Assembly (NCBI GenBank): GCA_940671915.1
Contig: CALNVZ010003433.1
Coordinates: 24,131,479 to 24,195,478 of the forward strand
DNA from: Paracentrotus lividus
Lineage: Eukaryota > Echinodermata > Echinoidea > Camarodonta > Echinidae
Direction: 5' to 3'
Length of the DNA: 64,000 nucleotides
In this document: positions 54,549-64,000 of the stretch, in pieces
How the letters are laid out: every line of letters begins with the position of its first letter
Position numbering within the stretch: position 1 is the first letter of the stretch
Position numbers and translations under genes: made by a program
Notes under the pieces: generated by a model
Told to the model about the DNA's origin: nothing
Seen by the model: only the letters and a program-made list of their open reading frames with translations
The model's database searches: none

Positions 54549-57500
54549 ACACTACTTAGTTATACTTAAATCTCATCGCCCCTCCCTTGGACATTACATG
54601 GTTCCTGCTGCAGAGTGGTCCTGAGCCGTTGTCTGCCTGATGCAGTTGCTTCCCAGATAGTTGCTGGTTCAAATCCTTCCTGGGGAGCATTTCATCAAAG
54701 GACTTGTCGGACGTTTTATCCAACAAACTGTTATAAGCTACTGAAATGCTTGCATCTGAATGGCTGAGAGCAAATTTGTCGGATAAAACGTCCGACAAGT
54801 CCTTTGATAAAATGCTCCCCAGGTTCTAAGAGTTTTGAAATTAATGTTCATTCATGCTCCAGGACACCCAGAGTTATACAGTCTACTCTACTGCTACATG
54901 TTTAGAGATCGTGTTATCTTCTCATGATTTATGTCGAATAAGGATTTGCAACCGTGAGATATCTCCCTCTCCACATGCATATACATGTTCATGTACCTGC
55001 ATATACGTGTATATACATACATATATGGTTTAACAGATTTGAAGGGGATACATTTAACAAGCCAAGTCTAAACTTCAGCCTCTCCAACATGATTAGCGGC
55101 AACCTTCTGTGAAAAATGTAAGATGTCTTGTTCCTTCCTGCAGTGTCCATCTCCATTGAGATAGGTACATAGGATAGGCTAGATGCCTTCTGGGCCATGA
55201 GAAGATATTCTAGCTCTCGCACTGGGAGGCAAAATGCTCCATGCAAAAGTATTTAGAAGAAAGAAAAATGGAAATGTCCCAGGGACTTACCTAACCAAAG
55301 TCTGAAAGTTGGCTTTTTTTTTTTGGTGCCACCCTGTACTTACTTATACATGTCATAAGAAACCATTACTGGTAGCTAGAAATGAGATTAAGTAGGCACT
55401 GATATGATGAGAATGGATCGAGACGGGACAAAGAGAATATGCATTTAATATATTTAGTAGACATCGATATTTCATAGGTATTTATTTTGTATAAATGGAG
55501 TGAGACCCTTCGCGAGAAAATAATTTGTGATAGAAACCCAGTATTTATTTTTGGTATATGAGAGTATTGTATTTTGTTTAGTGTTTTCTCAGCTGAGAAA
55601 AGCAAAGAATTATTTATATTATCAAAGTATCGTGTGTTACCATTGTGCATGTCTTTCTGTAGCATTGTTGTGTTGGTACTTTATTTATTTCGCATGTGAT
55701 TTAGTTAGCTATATTAACTGCCAGTACATCTTCCTTATTTCTTCCTTCTTCGCGTGGTAGAATGAAATACCTCTTTTGCACCCTTATTAGGCCACCATTG
55801 TTCCCTTGTTTTTAGAGGATCATAACAAAAGTCCTGAAGTTTTATAGAGATTCAGGGTTTTTATAGGATATCAATAAAACTAACTACTTAATTTATGACA
55901 AGAGATATTGCACTCACAAGGAAATTATCTTCCTTTAGATTACAGGATCATAGCAGAAGTCTTCAAATTGAGGAATTCAGGGTGTACACATTCAGGTTCT
56001 GGACATCAAATTGAACTACTTATAAAAAATCATGATATTAAATCACAAGCAAACATTTTTATCCACATTTTCTTAATTTAGTATGTTTTTTGATAATTTT
56101 TTGTTCACAAAAATCTATTCTGTTCATGTTTCTATGGATTAGTGACGACTAAACTATTTTGAAATGAGATTTCATGTACTTATAAAGATTTACTCTCGTA
56201 AAAATATACTGCCAATACCATAAAAAAATTCAGCATTTACCTGTTCCCACTTGCTCATTTGATATCATTTGCATTATTGGGATTCTAAAAATGATTTATA
56301 CAGCATTAGAAGATGATGGTGTTGAAAACTCACCTCTGATTAAGACCATGTAGCATTTTGTCTCAAAGATGACCAAGATATACTTTCAAAGGCACATTAT
56401 ATATTACTAGTGTGACCAAATAAATGGTATACAAATTATAATGTATGCACATTTGTTGATCATTAATTACTTGTTTTGCGCTCTTGCCATATATTAATTT
56501 AAATGAATTGGATAATTAGCATTTATTTATTGGATAAAAATATTTGATCCCATGTTATTTGTCAAGAGATCTGTGTGGTTAAAATTAATAATACTACTAA
56601 TAATAATTTGAAATACTCATTGGTTAGCTCTAATTTTGTTAAATAAGATTTAAGACGTACAATGTATTGAAACTTCTTTTAATACAGTGATTTTGTTTGA
56701 TGTTGTTTTATTTAGTATCTGACTTTGTATTTCTTATTAACAGGCATATAAATTTCTAAAGTAAAAAATTGAACAATGCACATGATAGTGTCTATGTTTT
56801 CATGGTACACCTATATTGTGGATTGTATTTATGAAACAGGCATGTGATCATGAATGCTTTGGAAGTTGTACAATGTATGAATGATATGCAAAACATATGC
56901 CGTTTATTCAATGTGCAACGTAACTGTGTTGTAAATATATTCATGTAGCTGTAGGCCCTACCCCTTCTGCAACAATACATGTAATTCCATTTCATACTGC
57001 CTGATATGTTATGTAACATTCCCCATAGACTAATTTTTATTATGGATAATCGTGTTTAAAGTTTAGCTGTGAAGATTATTTGATTGTACAATATTGTACC
57101 AAACAAGTATGCATCAGCATTGAACTCGTGAAAAAAAGAGGCTCGCATTATGGTTCAGATAATATAAACCTCATCAGTGTTAATGAAATTGAGGTTGTGT
57201 GAATGATATGCAAAACAAGTCTTTATATGCAGTTTCTATGTAGCTGTAGTCCTTTTGCAACCAACACCATGCATGCTGTGTACAAGGTTGCCTGTTTTGA
57301 GGGCCAGAGAGGCATTACAGCATCACAGAATAATTGGAAATTGACTTTAATATCCTTCTGGCTCTCACCAAAAAACCTCTTTTTGCTTCGTCCATTTTTG
57401 TATGTCATCTGTTTTTTATAACAAAATCAGGAAAGGAGACTTACTAATGAAAAAAAAAGAAGATGATTAAAAGAATAAATGTTTGAGGAATGTTACAAGG

Positions 57501-60500
57501 AAATTTCCTAGCAATAATTGATTGTATCTGCATGTGTCGATGTACATGTATATCTAAATGAATTGATGTATGGTTGGAAGGACTCTGTGTATTTTAGGAA
57601 GTGAATGTTTTACTTATGTGTGTATGAACATTGATATTCCTTTTGATGTAATGTTCTTATTACACAGAGCAAGAACTCCAAGTAGAATTATAATGTGAGG
57701 TTTAGGCTAGGCCAGCAGCAATTTTAGATGAAAGATATAAAGGTCAACCCTTGTTCATCTCCTTTAGTATAAACCTTGTATGACATTATTCAATAAACAT
57801 AGATGTATTTGTTGGAACCCTATTAATACTCCCCTCACATATGTAACAGAACCTGATAGATATCGAAATGTACAATATAAAACATGCTTTCTATTTTATT
57901 TAACAATAAATCAATGTTAAAGGTGATATAAAGCAAACCGAGTTTACGAACAGAAGTCATAATGAAATATTAATAGGTACAATCAACTCTTGTGGTAAAG
58001 AGGTGCCAAACCAAATATCTCATCACAAAATATTGTTAAACCTGGTGTATAGTTTTGGTAACAAAAAAGGAATCGGCATAAAACCGATCAAATATAGTCT
58101 CATGTTGTCCACATTGCGAAAAGATTTATGTGAGAGATCTTGTGATATTCCTTTCATGATTCCTGGTGAATTTCAGTGAAAATATTTGAGAAAAACATAA
58201 TGCAACCGCCGTTTTAAACCTCTGCTGCAACGACCGCACGCCGAAGGTTATGGTGTGAACAATGGTGAATGGTCCGTAACGATCTGTGTGTATCACCCAC
58301 ACAAGAGAATCCCATTTCCACGTAAACGCTGAGTAAACACTGAAAAGAGTCGGGTCCCCGTCTTTCCACGTTTTATACTTATATTGTGAAATAAAGACAC
58401 TAAAACAAGATTTCATGGAATATGACTTTCTTTATTATAGTTATAAGATTCAATCTGTCATATTATCTAACTGTGTATCCAAATTGAAATTTTCCTTCTC
58501 CTAAAACTATACACCAGCTTTAAACTGAATACATGGGCACATAGACACATGTGTACATGTTTAATATTGTGACCAGGAGAATCAAGTCTTTATAACAAAA
58601 TCTTGTTGTATTTCTCATTATGGAGCTTACTGTATGTGTTCCTTCCAGATAAAATCCCTACAGTACATAGTTGTTAGTAATGATAAATGCATTATGTAAT
58701 TATAAAGAGTAATAAGGAAAACATTAAGTGTAGCTGTTGTATATCACATGTACATGTATAAGTCTCACACCTAATTAGATTGAAAATGAATTTGATGTTA
58801 AATTATGACCATTGTGTCCCTGTGATCTCCCATTGACCCCTAAATAAGCCACAGACAACTCTAGCTACATGTATTGTCTGCTTATTTGAGTTTTTGCTGC
58901 TTTGTGATTATTTTGTGCTATTTTACATCAATGGACTAAATATTTATAGAAATAAACAAAAACAATATGATGCATTGTATGTGTGGGTGGTCTTGTTTAT
59001 AAAACGTGCAATTATACAGGATATCTCTATGATTATATCATGAAATATGTACTAAATCCTGGGTGATATATCACATATAAACCTCTATGTTCCAGCTAAA
59101 TATACCCTGTTCCCAATAAATGTATCGATGAAAGTATACTCCTACATGTACATGTTTAAGGATACATTGTATTGTATATCCCTTCGTATTATCCACTAAT
59201 AATCACATCATTGGTCACATCCAGTATTGCGTGTTTATGGAAATGCATGTCAACAAGTCTTTGCGTATCAACATGGCTGTAGCAAGTTTCTGATTACCGC
59301 AGTGCTTTTCTCCTGTATCTACTATAAGGATTTTCAGCAAAATCCACCACAGACGCCAAAACAGTTGTGAGCAGGTGTTTAGGTCTGAATCCTCAATATT
59401 CATAAACCAATGTTCTGCATTTACCAATCAGTATTAATTGGTAAATGTTTTAAAGAATATTTTATATCTTGTATTGTTCCCATTATAAATTAATTATTTC
59501 AATTAAATTGTTTAAAGCATTACAAATGTGTATTAAATTTGCTGTTATTAAGTAAAAGCTGGTTCAGGTAATATATTCCTTATGACTGCAATGGTAGATT
59601 TTTTGGGGGGCCAGGGCATGATAAAAAAATTCCAATTTGTAATTCATTTATTGTCATTTTAATGTTAAATACAAGTTTTGTTATTTCTGTAAACAATTCA
59701 ATATCCACTGCCTCCATGTCTCATTCAGGACAAACATTAGTTTAGGCATACTTTGATCAACTCTTTTTCCTCAAATTGGCCACACTTGTACTTTTCTTAC
59801 ATTGCTACCAACTTAAAAATAGGAGGTAATGGGCTGTATGCATACAAAAAAAAGTAAATTTGCTTTTACTAATTCAATAATTTTTTAATTGAATTGAATT
59901 CAGTTCACTGCTCATATATTCTGCTTCAAAATGTAAAAAAAAACAATCACAATCATTGACAAGTAATGCAAAATATAACTGCTAAGAACATGCATGAGCA
60001 AAAGAAATCTACTAAAAGCAATTACATGCTTTTATACATACAGCCCAACGTGTCTAAAATTAACTGTGGAGAACATTAATTGTGTTTAAACGATTGTCAT
60101 TCTTAATTACCTACATTGTAATTTTATCTTACCGGTAATTTTGGATGCCAAATGCTAATGTAAGTGGTAGCACAACGTAAATGAAGATATGTGCAAAAAT
60201 GTTTGCTCTTTCTAATGATGCATCAGTGCATCTGCTAATAGTCTGTGAATTAAAAGTCATAGAATCAAACAACAAAATGTTGGTCATTGTAGTGGTTGGC
60301 TTTTAGTTGAAATAGGGAAATTTTCCCTGACACCGCTAATGCTTTAAAGGAAGTGCAAGCAGTGAGTAATCATGTCCTCGCAAACATCCTTATGGCATTC
60401 ATTATGAACTAATGATGCGTTTCTGTTCATAATAAAATCTGGAATAAGTCCTTTTGGTAGTTAAGTATGTTGGTGAACCCTTCTGATATACTTTATGTTC

Positions 60501-62287
60501 AGGGAACGATATCATTCATGTGTATTAGAAAAGTTGTTGCTTTATGGAATTGTTACCTTTATGCACCAAATGAAAATCAAAGAATACGATACATGTTAAT
60601 GGTAGATTTTAAATGTTGACTGTACAAAAAAGAAAAGTTTAGTTTCTTTGAGTATAGCAAAATCCTGTATTATGCAATATGATGGGCAAAATGTGATATG
60701 TCTCCTCAAGGCTTCTACCATTCCCAAAATATATGTTGTATGTGAACTGTATACTATTCAATATTCTGTGTGGAAAGTGTACCTGCCAATTTGGGGATAT
60801 GTTTCTTAATTTCAAATAATTGTGTCGACTGATTATGTGTGATCATCAGATTATTCATGAACTGGTCATTTTTTTTTTTGAGACTGTGTGAATATGATTA
60901 TTTATATATCTATTGTGTTAGTTTTGTATGACTTCTGTTTGATATATACTATGTTTGATATTATATATTTTGTTGTTAACCTGAGTCTATAGTACCCAGT
61001 ACTCTGTGCTCCATCTCTCTGAATATTCAATATAATCTCTCTATAAAATTCCTGTGAATAAATATTTGTGCAAATATTTGTGAAATATTCAAGAGTTTCT
61101 TGTATTTCATTCGGGGAGTTGGGAAACTCGGCCTTTGGGTGTTCTTCATATATAATTTGAATTATAAAGATTTTTCTTTATTTGAAAAAAAAAAATGAAG
61201 ATATACATCAGATAACGGAGGCTGAACTGTATAGTATTTTTTACAAAGTAAATATATATGTATATGTACTCTATCAAGTTGTATCAAACATGAAATATGA
61301 GTACATGGTACAAATAAGGATGGTTGCATGAGGCAAGAGTAAGAAAGTAATAAGAGGGAGTTTAAGGAAAGAGAGAGAAATGGAGAGAGCGTGAGAGAGA
61401 GTGTCCGTGTGTGTGAGAAAGAGGAAAGAGACATGGGAACTGATAAACATAAAGAGGAAGAAAGGGAAAAAAAATAAAAAATCTCTCCATCTTTACTTTA
61501 TCTCTGCATGAATTTTTCTCCCTTCTCTCTTGTTGCATCCAGTAAAGAGCAATGTACTTGTACTTTAAGTTTTATACTATATACAATGCACATGTAACAC
61601 GATTGCTAGTACTTTGCCCACACCGAGTTTGGTAACTTTTTTTTCATCATTTCCTTTTTAAAAACATAAACAGCCGGTTTCTCTTTCATCGCATTTATTT
61701 TCAACTCACTTTCTCCATCAATTATATCCCCTTTTCTGACCCTATCTATTAAGGTAAACCAACAATTTCTTGAAGATAAATGGTTAGGGTTGTGGTATGA
61801 TTTTATTTTAAGTTAAGGGTAAGGGTTGAGTTTAGGTATAGTATTTAGTCCACGGCAGAAGTTAACCATTTGATTGCCACAGAGCGATTGCTGCTGGAGC
61901 TAATAATGAACCCTTTCTGAATCTTTGCTTTTTATTGTAGTATTACTCTTCTTGTCTATCAATTACAATTTAATAATAAAAAACAAAACAAAACAAACAA
62001 AAAACACAGTCAGGCTTTGGGATTCTTTGTTCGTTTCACAGTGGTCACTTTATGTAAAGCTCAATAATACCAAAAAGCTACTTCCATCTCATATTGCTAT
62101 TGTCCAATAGAAAGCACAAAACATTAATCACAAGGTAAAACGCAATAAATATATCTAAAAATGTGTCGGTACAATAGAGTACCTCAATGTGACGTTATAA
62201 TCATGCAGTATCGTGGTTACTGGTTCCAAAGATTGAAGCTTGTGCATGAGGTTTAGCATACAGGCGGGGATCAAGCATTCGCGCTGA
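54549..62287 (+). other. 3' UTR of the Tuba-like gene and AT-rich downstream DNA
   Basis: No further plus-strand exons seen. Candidate polyadenylation hexamers AATAAA occur at 57792, 58951 and 61057. The 3' end cannot be fixed from sequence. A short purine tract lies at 61325-61465. Confidence 0.5.
54680..54822. mobile_element. MITE, GGGG(A/G)GCATTTCATCAAA family (copy 2), in 3' UTR
   Basis: Ends CTGGGGAGCATTTCATCAAA and TTTGATAAAATGCTCCCCAG, 143 bp. The interior matches the copy at 39841-39980. Lying just downstream of the stop codon, it would be part of the mRNA and could form a stable hairpin. Confidence 0.82.
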
Positions 62288-62518
62288 CTAAAGATTGTGC
62301 AAATTGTCCGGGGACAATAGTGACTCTATTATTTCTTGGCATGGGCCGATACAATCTTTTGTATTTGCTGAGGTTGGATCTGCTACTGGACTGAATGTAT
62401 TCAAACAAGGGGCTAGACTTGGTATATCTAGGAACATGTTTTTGGAGTGAATATGATGTTGTTTAGAACCAGCAACAAAATCAACATCAAAATCATGACA
62501 CAACACTTCTATACTCCA
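62288..62518 (-). CDS. Possible terminal exon of a minus-strand neighbour gene
   Basis: On the minus strand an AG (CATACCTTCAG) precedes 76 open codons ending at a stop at 62288: WSIEVLCHDFDVDFVAGSKQ ... NTFSPVADPTSANTKDC ... IIESLLSPDNLHNL. Composition is less biased than in surrounding AT-rich frames. I do not recognise the family and there is no second exon to support it. Confidence 0.28.
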   Translation of the reverse strand, partial: WSIEVLCHDFDVDFVAGSKQHHIHSKNMFLDIPSLAPCLNTFSPVADPTSANTKDCIGPCQEIIESLLSPDNLHNL

Positions 62519-63915
62519 CTGAAGGTATGAAGGATCTTTGTAACAATAACAAAAAAAAATGAGCTAATAATTTTCCAGCTCACAGCATATAAACTTCTCT
62601 GAGTATTGGGGAAACCGCAACAGATTCAAAACAAACACTAGGCTATTATTTGATTGAATAATCAAAAACACACTAACTACAATGTAGATACTCTACATAA
62701 ATAGTTACCATAACATATTAGAATTGCAAATCAGACTAATTGTAACACGAATCCCACATAAACCCACCTATAATTATAAATGATAGTACACTTGCAAGAA
62801 CAGTGATTACTGGATTATAAAGATAAAGTCCACTCCTGTTATAATAAGGTGATCAATACCATGTCAATTGGCTCATAATCATAAAATATTATCATACTGA
62901 ACAAATGGATGAATGGGCACATGTTTGAAATTGGGACCATGAGAAATGCCCAGTTCTTACAGAATCTCATTGTACATGTATTTGTGCTCTTTAAACTGGG
63001 AGTAGACTTATCGTAATATAAACCTGGATATATTTTGCACTTTTGGATGAAACATATTGATATTACAGCGTAGAAGTATGGTATAGCTCCAGTAACTTCC
63101 AGGTCAAGTCGTTTAATATTTCATAAGTACTTTATTACAATAGCACTGCACTGGTTACACTTAGTACTTTTTCATGGGAAACATATTCAGCATTTACAAA
63201 GGACAAAATGGGTATAGTACATATTCATATTGCCTCGTGAATATCAAAGTGCAGGTCTGTAAATATCAAAATGAATGAATACATTATTTTTAGGGACAGA
63301 ATACATAGTAATAAGTATGTGGGTTAAAACAGGTTAATAGCACCCAAAACTATTCTAAAAAAAAAAAACCCCTAAAAACTATTTTCAAAAATAAATATTG
63401 CACACATTATTTCAAAGGACACTTGTACAAAGATGGTTGGAAAAGGGATCCTCAACAAATATTAACTTTCTTAGCGTAAGAGAAATTACCCTACTACAAT
63501 TAAATACTCAGGGCTAAAAAAAACCAAAGTACATGTATGTGACAAATTGGTGTCCTTAAAGGGGTCGCATAGGGAACTGGATATTGCAAATATGCCCAAT
63601 GCACTCTAATTTTTTATACCAGAAAAAAGTTCCAGCCAATTAAAGTGTTGAGTGAGAAAATGTTTGGAAAAATTCAATAAAACGGGTTGTTTAATTGGTT
63701 ATAGCACACTATTCTTGTATAAATCCATAGTTTAGGTAAAAAATTACGTACTGGGTAGGTCGCAATAAAGAAATACATTTCTACAATAAGATGCCACACT
63801 GTGGTAGACTGCGGTAACTCTATAACACAACGCACTATGTAATCTAACAATAAAAATTGGGAACACAAGGGAGCAGCAAAACTAGTAGAACAGTCAACAC
63901 AAACTCATTGTTAGA
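62519..63915. other. AT-rich non-coding stretch
   Basis: No recognised gene or element. If 62288-62518 is an exon, this would be its upstream intron. Confidence 0.5.
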
Positions 63916-64000
63916 CTAGATGAATCTTCGACCGCGCACGGTCGGAAGGCATGCCTCCGTATTGCCACATCGGAAAAAAAAGGCATGCGCATGTTGAGTA
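63916..64000 (-). mobile_element. 3' terminus of a Helitron-like element (continues past window)
   Basis: Read on the minus strand the sequence ends with the hairpin CGACCGTGCGCGGTCG (63929-63944), then AAGATTCAT and CTAG (63916-63919) followed by T. This matches the end at 25627-25655 with one change. It supports a defined 3' boundary for the family. Confidence 0.65.

Overview
The window looks like part of an animal nuclear genome, probably an echinoderm such as a sea urchin. This is inferred from AT-rich DNA, long introns full of short inverted-repeat elements and minisatellites, frequent ACATGTA-type words, and one large spliced gene. There are no operons or bacterial features. Two runs of exactly 25 N (1930-1954, 22566-22590) are assembly gaps.

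Layout. Bases 1-1929 differ in composition from the rest, are not recognised, and end in a degenerate ATCGATT-type minisatellite at a gap. From 1955 to about 19450 I find no supported host gene. This stretch holds inverted-repeat elements (2154-2477, 2799-3616, 6429-8124), a tandem duplication (3741-4985), a satellite of about 150 bp period (8720-10030), purine-rich tracts, a near-perfect hairpin (12008-12142) and a frameshifted fragment of a Crypton-type recombinase gene (12301-12652, minus strand).

The main gene runs on the plus strand from 19462 to 54548 and encodes a Tuba/DNMBP-like (dynamin-binding protein) Rho-family GEF. I could chain 23 coding exons with matching splice phases from an ATG to a stop, giving 5343 nt (1780 residues) without optional exons. 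Domain order is five N-terminal SH3 domains, a long proline-rich linker with NPF and clathrin-box-like motifs, a coiled coil, a DH (RhoGEF) domain, a BAR domain and two C-terminal SH3 domains. The family design links dynamin and membrane curvature (SH3s, BAR) with Cdc42 activation (DH) and actin regulators (C-terminal SH3).

The most interesting signal is in the BAR region. Between the exons for the second and third BAR helices lie three mutually similar, phase-0, frame-preserving cassette exons (46321-46416, 47205-47297, 48936-49028). Each would insert a 31-32 residue basic-acidic-PRRL peptide at the BAR tip loop. Another 81-nt in-frame candidate cassette exon (38934-39014) would insert a charged peptide early in the DH domain.

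The introns carry a 5'-truncated RTE-like retrotransposon with a 9-bp target-site duplication (31427-32898), a Tc1/mariner-like non-autonomous element (29830-30841), several MITEs, a tRNA-derived SINE, and a Helitron-like element with internal minisatellite. Around the second gap about 2.5 kb, including SH3 exon 2, appears twice; the second copy is full of single-base deletions and is probably an assembly artefact. Downstream of the stop codon (54549-64000) there is AT-rich 3' UTR and intergenic DNA with a MITE, a possible terminal exon of a minus-strand gene (62288-62518), and the end of another Helitron-like copy at the right edge.
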